Below, piece after piece: positions 48,807 to 60,200 of a stretch of 64,000 nt of DNA. The DNA comes from Otis tarda (taxonomy: Eukaryota; Chordata; Aves; Otidiformes; Otididae). Both the position numbers and the translations under genes were made by a program. The DNA lies in the NCBI GenBank assembly GCA_026413225.1, contig CM048556.1, positions 22,483,115-22,547,114 of the forward strand, given 5' to 3'. How positions within the stretch are numbered: position 1 is the stretch's first letter; every line of letters starts with the position of its first letter. The notes beneath the pieces are model-generated. The model had not been told where the DNA came from. It made no database searches and saw only the letters and a list, made by a program, of their open reading frames with translations.

Positions 48807-51409
48807 CTACCTGCAAGGAGAAGAGAGGTCCTCTCCTGAGCCACGTCCCGGGTGCGGATCCTCGTCCGCCACGCGCTCGGACTCTCCCCGAGGCCTCGGG
48901 TGGCCGTGGGGCGTCACGTGGCGGTGGTGGCCGCGCTGAGAAGGGCTGGACCTGTGCTCCACTCCGGATTTCAGGAGCTACCTCAGGAGGAGTCACCTGG
49001 GGCCCCAAGAGAGGCCGAAGGCATCTTACCTACAGCCGTTGCGACACGGGCGGTCCCTCCTCCTGCACCAGACGAAGACACCTGGGGACAAACCAGTCAC
49101 CATCTCCTTAAACGCCCTGGAGATGGTGCTCAGACTGGGAAACCTCGAGCCCGGAGCGCTCCCCGACGCAGGGAGGGTGTTTGGGGTCTGGAGGAAACCG
49201 TCCCCACCCATCGCCACGCTGCCCCACGGGCACCCAGCACCCCAGCCCGGGGAGCGGAGCCGGCCCCAGCCCCGGCCACGCGTGAGCAGGGACGAGGGGA
49301 GCGTGACGGGGACGACGGCGAGAGCAGCAGCATGCCGACAAGCTCTCCCAGCGCCCGCAGGCTTCTCGCTGGAAAAACCCGAAAACTTTGTGCAATAGCA
49401 AAACAGACACATAAATCACCGAGGGGAACCTCCCTCTCCTGCTTCGAGCCGCCAGATCCTCTTCCCAGGTCCAGATTTGGGCATTAAATTGGAATTAAAA
49501 TCCCCACTTTGCCAGGGATTGGAGACGCAGGAGGCGCTTTCACCGCAGCCCTCCCTCCCGCGTCGGACACCATCGCCTCCTCGGACCGGGGACACCCGGC
49601 TCGAAACGACGGCAGCAACAACGCCCGGCCCCTGCCCCGGGTGGGAAACCCAGGTCCCAGCGAGGACGCGCCACGGCCCCCTCGCCCCGTCCCTCCCCGC
49701 CCGGGTACGGGGTCAGCCCCGGCACTCACCCGCGAGCGAGCCCACGGCAACGCACGCCAGGGTCACGGGCAGCACCACGTCCGCAGCGTCTGCAGAGGAG
49801 AGGCCCCACAGTCCCCGCGGCCAGGCCGAATTTAACCCCCGGCCCACGCCCTCCGAGCAGAAACCCGCGGCCGGGCAGCTCGGGAGGGAGGGGACGGGGG
49901 GTTCGGGGCCGTTTCCGTCCCCGGGGGTCAGGAAGAACCCCCACTTACTCTGGACGTGCAGCAGGAAGGAGGTTTCGTTCTGGCTGACCTCGTTGCGGAC
50001 CACGCACGCGTAGTAGCCGCTGTCGTTCATCGACGCTCTAACGATGCACAGGGTGCTGTTGTCAACAAACTGCAGGCGGTCGCTTTCCGGCAGCAGCTCC
50101 CCGTTTTTCTTCCACCGGAACAAGTCCACCTTCCCCTCCAGGACGCTGCAAACCAGTTTGGCGTTGCCTCCTTCCTTCACGGACGAGTTGCCCACGATTT
50201 CCGGCTCGGACAGCGGTTCTGGGAGAGATGGAGCGACCGCCAGCGGTCAAACGCGCGGCGCCCCGGACGCCAGGCCCCAGGCACAGGGTTTGCCACCCCC
50301 CCGCTCACCGACAACGCGCAGCCGCAGCCAGCCTGTGGCCTCCGACTCGGACCTGAAGCGGTACAGCCCGCCGTCGCCGCGCCGCAGCACGATCCGCAGC
50401 GAGAAGTCCGTCTCGTTGAAGGCCGTGCGGTTCTCGTAGGGGCGAGCGGTGTCGGCGGCTCCGTCGAAGGCGTAGCTGACGACGGCCCCTTCCCGCGGGC
50501 CGCTTCTGCGCTCCCAGGACACGGCTTCGCTGGCCCGCAGCGGCGGGGCCGTCAAAAGCACGGTGCAGCCCACGGCCGACACAAGGCTCTCCGACGCCGG
50601 CCTGAGGTCAGCCGAGTAGCACGGAGAAAGCGTCCGGGCTGGAAAAATCCAGACGTTGCTCTGCGGCCTCATGCCGCGCATGAGATTCAGCTCATGCCGG
50701 GGGCGGCTGCAGAAATCGCGTCCCGCAGCGCCGGGGGCTCCGCTTTTGGCGTAAGCGGCGCCGCGGGAAAGCAGAGGGTGCCGACGGGCGCCTACGAGCT
50801 CCCTTTGGGTCTCTCGCCCAAAACCCGCGCTTGTTCCCCTCGGCAGCCGGCCGGTACCCAGGGGTGGCGGCCGCGCGCCCCCTTCTCCTCCCTCCCACTC
50901 TACCAGGGGCGCAAACCCACGGGTGACCAAGCCAAAGCTGCCCGCACCACGCGCCGGCCCCTTCCCGTGGGATCGCCGCCAAGAAGCCGCAGGAGGAGAC
51001 GGGAAAGCCCCTTCCCAAATTTCCCCCAAAAGCTTTTGCCCGGGGAGAGGACGGGGAGCGCCCACGCCCGGGACTTAAAGAAAGAAGCCGGGGAAAAAAA
51101 AAAAACCCACCCGTGGGTTTAAAAAACACCCACCCCTGAACCCGGGCAAGGCGCAGCCCGGCCACAACACCCCCGGGCCGGCAAACGGCCCCGAAAGGCG
51201 CCGTGCCCGCCCACGGGCACCCGCGCAGCGCCACCGGCCACCCACGCGGGACGCGGCCCCGGGCGCGCGGAGCGGGGGCCCGACTCCCGCCCCCCGCCCC
51301 GGGACAGGGACTTGCCTGTGATCCCCAGGGCCGCGGCGGGGGGCGGCAGGAGGAGGAGGAGGAGGAGGAGGAGGAGGAGGAGGAGGAGGGGGCGGCGGCC
51401 GGGCAGCAT
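48807..51409 (-). CDS. Gene C: SLAM/HEPACAM-like receptor, V + C2, single pass
   Basis: Minus-strand exons in order: 51409-51316 (signal), 50638-50309 (V), 50218-49949 (C2), 49789-49730 and 49081-49030 (membrane helix and juxtamembrane), then 48810-48807. The product is 269 residues. Intron 1 has a GC donor in perfect context (CACAG|GCAAGT). The signal peptide contains 14 Leu in a row. V (32-141) includes VGCTVLL and DGGLYRFRS, so it lacks the F-strand Cys. C2 (142-231) has KLVCSV, FRWKKNGELLP and DSGYYACVV, with many N-x-S/T sites; its 270-nt size and WKK core match genes A and B. The helix spans about 234-256 and is followed by WCRRRDRPCRNGC. The tail depends on which of two acceptors four bases apart is used: an immediate stop (given here), or a 72-residue Gly/Asp-rich tail ending at 48587. 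The orthologue is uncertain (CD48-, HEPACAM2- or other SLAM-like). Confidence 0.8.
51352..51390 (-). repeat. (GGA)n microsatellite inside a signal peptide
   Basis: Plus-strand GGA/GAG triplets encode the uninterrupted Leu tract of the gene C leader (CTC/CTCC-type codons on the minus strand), so the signal core length can change by triplet slippage. Confidence 0.85.
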
Positions 51410-51599
51410 CTGCGGGGCCGTGGCGGGGGCCGCGGGGCCGGGGCACCGGACGCGCCCGCCGCGGGGGGGGCCGGGGGGGAACGGGCGCGTCCCTCGTGGG
51501 TTGGGCTTCGGGCTGGGCACCGGGCACGGGGCCCGTGGGCTCCTCCTCCTCCTCCCGGGAGGGGCCGGGGCGGGGGGCCGCGGGTTGGGATTCGGGCTG

Positions 51600-52115
51600 C
51601 CGGCCGCGCTTCCCCTCTCCTGCTGTCCTCCACCCGGCTGCTTCCTCTCCGCTTCTCCTCTTCCTCTCCTTCTCCTCTCCTCTTCCTCTTCTCCACCCTC
51701 TTCCTCTCCTCTTCCTCCTCTTCTCCACCTCTTTTCTTCCTATCCTCTTCCTCTCCTCCTCTCTTCCTCCTCTCCTTTCCTCCTCCTCTTCTCCTCCTCT
51801 CCTCTTCCTCTCCTCCTCTCTTCCTCCTCTCCTTTCCTCCTCCTCTTCTCCTCCTCTCCTCTTCCTCTCCTCCTTCTCTTCTCCTCCTCCTCCTCCTCCT
51901 CTCCTCCTCTCCTCTTCCTCTCTTCCTCCTCGTCTCCTCTTCCTCTCTTCCTCTCTTCTTCCTCTCTTCCTTCTCTCCTCTTCTCCTCCCCTTCTCTTCC
52001 TCTTTTCCTCCTCATCCCCTCCACTCCTCTCCTCTTCCTCTTCCTCTCTTCCTCCTCCTCTCCTCTTTCTCTCCTCCTTCTCCCCTCCCCTCCCCTCTCC
52101 TCTCCATCCCAGGAC
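51600..52115. repeat. Long polypyrimidine (CCT/CTT) tract upstream of gene C
   Basis: About 500 bases almost purely C and T on the plus strand (purines on the coding strand of gene C), 190 bases upstream of its start codon. Units are irregular mixes of TCCTC, TTCC and CTCTT. The long serine/leucine and Arg/Glu open frames here are by-products of the tract. Confidence 0.9.
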
Positions 52116-53259
52116 AACCAACCTCCACGTTCTGGTCAAACCCCGCAGGCAGGGCCTGCGCCCACCCCTCACATGCCCACTCCAGCCCCACGCTGCGACA
52201 CAGCCCCGGGTGCCAGCTCGGAAGGGTGCGGGGGGATCGGCGCCTTCCCCAGACCCGCAGGGCTGTGAGGGTGAGCGAAGGAGCCCGGAAAACAGCCGAG
52301 AACGGGGATTTTCATAATTTGTGGGAGCAGCCTTCCAGCCGGAGGGTTCGGGACCGTGGCTGAGCGGTGGCTCTGCGTGTGCGGGGCTCCCGCGTCCGGG
52401 TTACCAGCCAGCGGCCGTGGCGCGGGGGAGCTTGTTCCCCCTTTTCCCCTTCCCCTCGCTGGTTCCATCGCCTCAGCAGCGGAGGGCCTTCACGTGAACG
52501 CTGCCGTTGGGCCGCGACAGAACCGTACGCCGCGCTTCGCGTGAGCTGGCGCCTGCCGAAAGCAGCCCTGCAGATAGACAGACACACGGACGTGCGGAGA
52601 GACAGATGCGAAACCCAAGCCGAGCCAAACTGGTTTGAGAGCTCCCCGTGCGGGCGCGCTTCCCACTGAAGGCAGGTCCGGACACCACCGCGCCGCCCTT
52701 CCCAGCCCCGAGCAACTTCCCAAATGCAACGAGCTCAACCCCACCCCGGCTGGGCCCCCTCCCGAGGGGGGTGGAGGGTGGGTGCTGGTGCTGGGGGTCC
52801 TTCCAATGTCCCCCCAGATGCTCCTCTAACTGGGAAATGTTCCCCTGAACTGGGCAGAGCTGCTGCACAAACCAAATGCACACCATCGTGCTGCACAAAT
52901 GGATTTTTTTTTTTAAGAAAAAAAAAAAAAAAAAGGGACGTGGGTCCCAGGTGGGTCCCGGCGGGAGGTGGGGAGCTGGGGTACACCCAGACGGCGCAGC
53001 CATCCTGGGTCAAGGCCAAGTGCTGGCCCAGGGTTTGGACTGATGTCCCGCAGCAGTTAACAAGAAGTCAAAGTTTCCCAGGAGTTAACGAAAAGAAGAA
53101 AAAGCCTGAGGGACGATAGGTGATGGAGACAGACAGGGCAACCAAGCAAGGAATGACCCTGTTGGCTTAAGAAAAGGCTTTGGTTTCGAACATACCAAAA
53201 AGCAGCACAGGTAAAGCCCAAAAGATCGCTGGGTTGGCGGTCGCAGCCCCAGCGTCCCA

Positions 53260-53600
53260 TTCCCGGATGGCAGCACATCAGTCGTTCCGGCTCCTTGAGG
53301 TCGGGAGCAGCCGGGGTACCTGGGGTTATTTTCCTCGCAATGGGGCTCAGAGCTCCCAGCTTGGAGGCAGAGCCCTAAATCTTCTGAGTGTCTCCAGGGA
53401 TGGGGCATCCACCACCTCTCCGGGCAACCTGGGCCAGTGCCTCACCACCCACGCCATAATACATTTTTTCGTTGTGTCCAATCTAAATCTGCCCTCTTTC
53501 AGTTTAAAACCATGACCCCTCGTCCCATGGCAACAGGCCCTGCTGACCAGCCTCTCCCCGTGTTTTCTATCGCCCGCACATCACGGGGAGCAGCGCAGGG
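53260..53600 (-). repeat. CR1 LINE 3' end
   Basis: GTCTCCAGGGATGGGGCATC, then CTAAATCTGCCCTCTTTCAG and TTTAAAACCATGACCCCTCG: reverse complement of avian CR1. Confidence 0.9.
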
Positions 53601-56600
53601 ACGCGTGTGCGCCGTCCCACTAGAGGGGGCGAGAAGCTCGGCTCTCGGCGGAGGCAAGCGGAAGGGTTGGGACCAAGGAGCCCAACCCAGCCAAGAGGCC
53701 ACCGGCAGAGAAACTCGGAGAAACTCGCCGGTCTGTGGCTTTACGGGGCTGGCCCCAGCCTCCCCGGTCCGTCCATCCCTCAACAAACCCCCAAAAGCCA
53801 ACAAACCCCCAAAGCAGAGAGCCAGCAACGAGCGGGGCAGGGCCGACGCAGGCGCCTTGCTCGGGGCACGGCGTCGGGGAGGGCTGGTTGCGGACGTCTG
53901 GACGCTTGAAAGCTGTAGAAACGAGCCAGGCCCTGAGGAAAAGGTTTGGCGCAGTCTGGCCCGGCCCAGGAGGGTGGCAGCCCTGAGGTCTCCGTCTCCT
54001 TTTCCCGCTCCACGGAAACCAGGCTGCGCGCCGAGCATCACAGGAACGGGACGGGACACGGGACGGAGGAGGGCGTTTCGGTCACCCCATCCCCTGCCAC
54101 CACATCTGGCCAACACCCCGGACGTGCAGCCTCGGGACGGGGATGTCGTGCCGGGCGGTGGGATGCCGGGGCGGCAGCGGGACACAGAGGGGGTGCCCGG
54201 ACACCTTCTGTCCCTGGGCCTCTGTGGTGGTTTAGCCGACAGCGGCCCGGGCGGAAAACGAGGGAAGCGGGGCTGAGCCCACGCAGGCGGCTGACGCGCC
54301 GCACCCCAGCTGGGCTGTGCTCTGGCTGTCCTTTTCCTTCTTTTTTTTTTTTTTTTTTTCTGATGCTCTGCTTTGCTTTGCCAGGAGCTTGCAAAACCCA
54401 GGCGATGAGTCAAAACAACCCCAAGCTCCTCTTTACCCCCCCGCAGCCCCACAGCCAGCCCCCGGCGATGGGCGAGGATGGGTCCTCCTGGCCGATGCCC
54501 GCCCCTCGCAGCCCCACAGCCGGCACCCAGTGGGGCAGGGGGAGCCGAAACCGGCCGCCCCTCAGCCAAAGCCGGGTGTGCATCCCTCCAGGTTCACCCA
54601 GAAAAAGTGTTTTGATTGAAATACAAGGAGGCGGCGAGCAGAGGCCGGAGGAGGGGAAGGGGCCTCTGGCAGCTCTGCGGGTGGGAAGGGTCTCAGCATC
54701 CTTCCGAGGGGCTCGCGGAGGGAGGAAGGTAGGAAAAAGCCCTGAGCCAGCAGAAAACCTGCAGCGGGGAAGCTCTGAGTCAGCTCCAACCACCGCTGTG
54801 CTGGAACCAGTCCCCTTCCCAGCCTCCGCACGGCTTGGGCCATTCCCCGAATTCCCAGGAACCGAGCGAAGTCTCCATTTAACGGGAGCGCTGGGACTGC
54901 GGCAGCAAAGGGCGCCGTGCGCGGTGCGGTGCCGCGGGGAAACCGAGGCAAGGAGCCGGGCCAAACCCTGCGCCTGGTCCCTGCCAAGCCCCGGAGAGGG
55001 GTTTTTCCCCAAAACAAAATCTCAGCACAGGAACCGGTCGGCTCAAACCGAAAGGCAGCGGCTGGCGCGAGCGCTCCGGGGAGGTTAGCAGAGGCCGTCC
55101 CGAGCCGCACGCAATGACCTCACCTCCCGCGGGGCTGCTGGCTCCCGGCCGGACGCGGCGTAGCCAACGCGGCAGAAAGCAGCAGCTGCTGGAGTCGGGG
55201 GCCAGGCTGGGCTCCCGCGAAACGAGCAGCCCGGCGAGCGCCGGGGCTCCGCTCCGGACGGCACGAACCGGGAGGGTCGCGCTGCTGCTGCCCCAAAAGC
55301 CTCAAGAGGGGTCCAGCCCGGGACCCAAGCGGTTCCGCACACGCCGTGGCCCCATCAAACGCTGGAAAGCAAAAGGGACCGGCTGGAAGATCCCGGAGAC
55401 GCAGCTCGTGTCTCCATGTGGGTGCTCTCCGCCCAGTCCCCCCCACCCCAGCGCCGTGCTGGCCACACTGGCAAGACCCCAGAAAAAAGAAAAATAAATA
55501 AAATAAACCCTTCTCCCGCACTTGCTCTGCACCGCTGAGTGCTGAGGAAACAAACTTCCAGGCTCAGCTGACCCGGCTCTCCTGTGCACACACCAGGAAA
55601 CACTCAAAGTGAAAAACAACTCCTCAGCCAGCATCAGGAGGAATTTTTTTAAATACTTTATTTACCTGGCTCTCGCCCAGCGCTCCTTGTGCAGTTCCAG
55701 TTCTGGTCTTGCTCTGCAAACCTCCCGTTTCCCAGGCACGGAGAGCAGCCCCGGGCTACCAAGTTCCTGTGTGCGCACGCTTTCGACAGCCCACGCGCGC
55801 CCGCGCCCCGTCCGACCCAGCAGCGCTCGGCCCGGGGTCGCAGCCGGTGGCTGCGCGTACATCTTCACGCTTCACCTCTGCCAAGAGCAGGAGCTGGGCC
55901 CCGTCCCGCCGTTCTGCTAAAAAAGAGGGGAAAAAAAAAGTTTTGCCACCCAGAAGATGCCAAGGAAACCGCCAGCCCCGCTTTCCCCGTGTTTGGGGGG
56001 TGATGGTAGCCGGCGACGCGGCCCCTCTGCGGCCTGGAGGGGCCCGACGCGCCCGGCCGGCGCTGCCGAAGGATGAAACCGGGCATCGCCGCCCGTAAGA
56101 AAATAAGCAGGACCGGGAAGGCGCCCGGGGGTTTTTGGCTTGGTGGCCACGCTCCTGCGGCACGGCCCTGTGAACGCCCCGTGGCCTGACGTCCCGGGCC
56201 GCAGCGCAGCCGCCTCCGTCGCGGCTCCTGCCCCAGGTCCAAATTCTCCTGCCGCCCGCGGCCCCAGGCTCGGGGTCGCCGGAGCTGCCTATGGGTTTGG
56301 GTTGAGGCCAGCCCGTGTCTCCCACGCCCCGGCCTTGGAGGAAAGGGGAGCGGCGCTGGGGCGGCCGAAGCGCCCGCGTGTTCTATCAAGATCTCGCTTT
56401 CGCTTCGGAGATAAAAAGCCGCAGCCACACCTGAGTGCGGCGCGGCCGCCGCGGTCGGCAGGTCACAGCCCTCCCGTTTGCTCTCCAGACAACCCAGCGC
56501 TCCCACTCCAGCGGGCCGGGGGCTCTGCCCGCCGCAGGACCGAGCTGTGGGGGGACGGCCTGCCCTGCTCCCGGCCGCGCGTGGGCTCTCACCGGCGGGC

Positions 56601-56849
56601 AGCGGGCACGTTCCCCGCGCCGGGAGGTGCTCAGCAGAGACTGACCCCCTTTCTGCAAACCTTTCCCCCCTTTTTCTTGGGGTGGCCAGCTGAGCCCTGG
56701 CCGCGTCTGCGGGTCCTGTGCCCCCCAGGTCATGGACCTCCCCCCTATTCCGCGTGTCCCCACACGACCCTGTGGTCCCACCGCCCGTCTCCCGCGGCTG
56801 ACGGGGCACCTGCTGCCACTGCACCGTGTCCCCGCGGCCAGGCTGTGTC

Positions 56850-57090
56850 CCCAACCCTGGCACCCCCCCACGGCCCCCAGCCCCGGGACCCACCCACGGT
56901 CCCCAACCCTGGCACCCCCCCACAGCCCCCAGCCCCGGGACCCACCCACGGTCCCCAACCCTGGCACCCCCCCACGGCCCCCAGCCCCGGGACCCACCCA
57001 CGGTCCCCAACCCTGGCACCCCCCCACGGCCCCCAGCCCCGGGACCCACCCACGGTCCCCAACCCTGGCACCCCCCCACGGCCCCCCGTG
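56850..57090. repeat. 52-bp minisatellite, about 5 copies
   Basis: CCAACCCTGGCACC recurs at 56851, 56903, 56955, 57007 and 57059, an exact 52-bp period. It lies about 160 bases upstream of the TNF-family start codon, in the promoter or 5' UTR region. It sits inside very long but meaningless open frames. Confidence 0.95.
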
Positions 57091-57246
57091 TCCCGGACCC
57101 CCACGGACGGGAGGCGGGTGCGGGAAGGCCCCGCCCCTTATGGCACAAGCCCCGCCCCCCGTCCCCGCCCCGCCCGTCCCGGTCCCCCTGGCAGCGCGGC
57201 GGTGCGGGGCGGCGGGTGCGGGGCGGCGGGCGCGGGGCGGCGGGCG

Positions 57247-60200
57247 ATGGCCCCGCACCAGCCCAGCGCGGGGCAGTTCCTGCGCTCCGACAGCGGCGGC
57301 TCGGAGGCCCCGATGCTGGGGGGCAGCCCCGGGGGGGAGCGGGGCGGCGGGGGGGCGCGGCGGCGGTGCGGGCCGCTGTGGGGCAGCGTGGCCGTGATGG
57401 CCATCCTGGCGCTGCAGATCGCCTCCACCACCGGCCTCTTCGTCTACTTCACCATGGCCATCTCCAAGGTGAGCGGGGGGGGCGGGGGGCACTGCCTCGG
57501 GACCCCCGGGAGCCGCGGGGCCAGATGTGGGGCGGGGCGGGGGCGGGGGGGGCGGACACTGCCCCCGCCTCCGCGCATCCAGATGTGGCGAGAAGGAGCC
57601 TTTGTCCCGGCTCCGCCCGGAGCTGAGGGTCCGCGCTGGGGCGGGGGGCGCCTGGGGTCCCCCAGAGCCTGCAGCTCCGGTTGGGGTGGGGGTCCCTGGG
57701 GTCCCCCAGAGCCTGCAGCTCCGGATGGGGTGGGGGTCCTGGGGTCCCGCTAGAGCCTGCAGCTCTGGTTGGGGTGGGGGGGGGGTCCTGGGGTCCCCCT
57801 AGAGCCCACAGCTCCGGATGGGGTGGGGGTCCTGGGGTCCCCCTAGAGCCCGCAGCTCCGGTTGGGGTGGAGGGGGGAAGTCCTGGGGTCCCCCTAGAGC
57901 CCGCAGCTCTGGACCGGGGTGAGGAGCTGCCCTGGGGTACCCCCCCACCCCCGAGCCTGCAGCTCTGGATGGAGTGTGGGGACCCTGGGCTCCAGCCCCC
58001 ATTCGCCCCTGGTTCCCACTTCATCCCCCTTCCCGCCGTTCCTGTCCCACCCACCTTAGGACCCTCCGAATCCTCCTCACCCCCTCTGTGGGGTGCTGGG
58101 ACCCCCCTCGCGCCCCACACCAGCAGCTCCGGCTGAATCACACCGAACAGCCCCCCCCCCGCAGCATCGCCCCTGCCAAACCCTTCCCAAACTGGGACGC
58201 GACCCCTGCTAACAGACCCCCCCCCAGCTCAGCCCACCGGGGCCCAGGGCGATCCCCGAGCAAGGGGCCGGGGGGGAAACACCGAACAGGAGAGACCTTC
58301 GCCGTGGGGAGGGGAATTCGGGGCGCCAGGCTGCTCCGCCGACGGCACCCACGGAGGGCGTCCAGAAACGGGTCAAGCGTGACAAAATCCACAACCGAGG
58401 CGAGCAGTGAAACAAAAAAAAGGACAAAGCCCAGCGCGTGGCGGCAGGGGAGCGGCCTGCGCGCGGCGAGCATCCTCTGCAGCCGACCTCAGCCCTCGCT
58501 TCGGGCTTTGTTTCCAGCCCTGGATCCCATCTGGGCCGGGAGGGGTTCAGTGAAAGGCACGGGAGAGAGGAGGGGAGCGCGGGCGGACGGAGCCACAGGG
58601 AAGACAAAGCCCCGTAAATCGACCTCCTGGGGCTGATTCCCGAGGCTCGGTCCCCGCCTGCGCTCCGTCCTGGGACCTGGGAACGGCCCGGGCGGCGACG
58701 GGAGGATGCTCAAGGTGCCGGCTCCTGGCACACCGATTTTGGGGCAGCCGTCCCGTCCGTGCCTCAGTTTCCCCACGCCCTAGGCAGCAGCACCCTACAG
58801 CCCGCCACACCTGCCCCCCGCTGCGACGCCACGGCCGGAGCCGAGCCGGGACAACCCTGGGAAGAGGGAGCTTGCCGGCGTCACGTGGAGGGAAGGCTTC
58901 CCGGCCCAAACCGCAAGCCAGCACAGGCCAAGCACGGCTGAGATCTGCCCGGGCTGACGCGGTGCTGCCAGCGCTCGGAGCCCCGGCTCCGGCCAGCGCG
59001 GCTCGGCAGCTGGAGGGGCACAGCTGGCTTTGCAAGGCCGGATGAGTCCGGCAGCGGGAAGAGCCTCGCCTCGCAGGGCAGCCGGGAACATCTCGGTCAC
59101 GGCTCGGGCTGGGTTTCGCTGCCTGAGAAGCCCCAGTCCCCCGGGGCAGGAGGTGATGGAGACGGAGAGCGGGAAACGCGGGTGCCGGTTCCTTACCTGG
59201 TGCTCAGCAGCTTGCGCGAGTCCTCGAGCCTGGCCGCCTCCTCGCGCTCGGCGCTGGGACTTGATGGGCCGTTGCGTTTCCCGGAGAGCTGGGATGAGCG
59301 AGACTCGCTTCTGCCAGGGGTCATCGGAGGACGAGATGCGATTTAACCTGTCCCATTCCCAAAAGCAGATTTTTTTTTTTTGACAGACCTTGGGATCCAC
59401 CCAGCCTCCCGCCCCCCGACTCCATCCCGGCACGGGAGGCGCAGGCGGCGTCCGCATCCCGCCCCGTCCCAGCGCCAGCTCTGCTGGTTCTGCGCAGCTC
59501 GGGGCTGTTCCCGCGCCCCGCGCCGTGCCGTGCCGCTGCGGGAGCCGGCCCTGACGCGGGGCTGTTCCGGGTGTTTGCGTTCCAGCTGAAGGCCCAGGCG
59601 CCGGGAAGCGCGGAGGAGCTGCGGTGCCTGCAGGCCATCAACCAGCAGCCGGAGGGCTCCAGCCTGGAGGAGCTGATCGGCAACCGCTCCTGCCTCAAGC
59701 TGGCCAACACCATCAAAGCCTACGTGGCCACGGTGAGCCCGCGCCCGCCGGCTTTGGGGACGGGGGGGGGATTGGGACAGCCGACGGGAGAGCTCCCCTC
59801 TGCCTCCCCGCCTCAGTTTCCCCGTCAGCCTCACCGGAGCAGGGGCAGGGGGGACGGTTTCAGAGGGGAGCGGGGCTGCACGCGGTGAGGGGCTGGAAGA
59901 GACGAGAGGAGCTGGGGCGCGGGGAACTCCTGCTGCACCTTTAACCGTGGGACTGTTTCTCCTCTCCGGCGGCCCAGGTGACGGAGAACGTTATCCGCAG
60001 GAGCGCGGTGAAGGGTGAGTCCCTCCGGCCCAGCCGCGGGGCCGCCCGTGCGGCATCGGCAGCCCCTTTGCCGGGGGGGACAGACGGAGCCGCGGGCCAC
60101 GTGCGCGGAGCTCGGCGTGCGGCCGGGGGTGCCAGCGGGCTGGGGGGATTGGTCCCCCGCGGGGCAAACTCCGCCGGGCTCGGCGCTGCGAGCTGGGGCA

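Larger units (their letters stand above)
52120..57090. other. Spacer between gene C and the TNF-family gene
   Basis: GC-rich, with a CR1 copy at 53260-53600, T/A runs at 52904-52934 and 54341-54359, and the 52-bp minisatellite at its right end. No gene recognised on either strand. Confidence 0.45.

Noticed and set aside
51075..52363. Long Arg/Glu- and Ser/Leu-rich open frames over the polypyrimidine tract
   Set aside because: Low-complexity products of the C/T repeat, open on both strands, with no domain.
56140..57753. 537-codon open frame on the plus strand and matching long frames on the minus strand
   Set aside because: It runs through a 52-bp minisatellite and across the real first exon of the TRAIL-like gene in another frame. 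GC-rich sequence without stops explains it.
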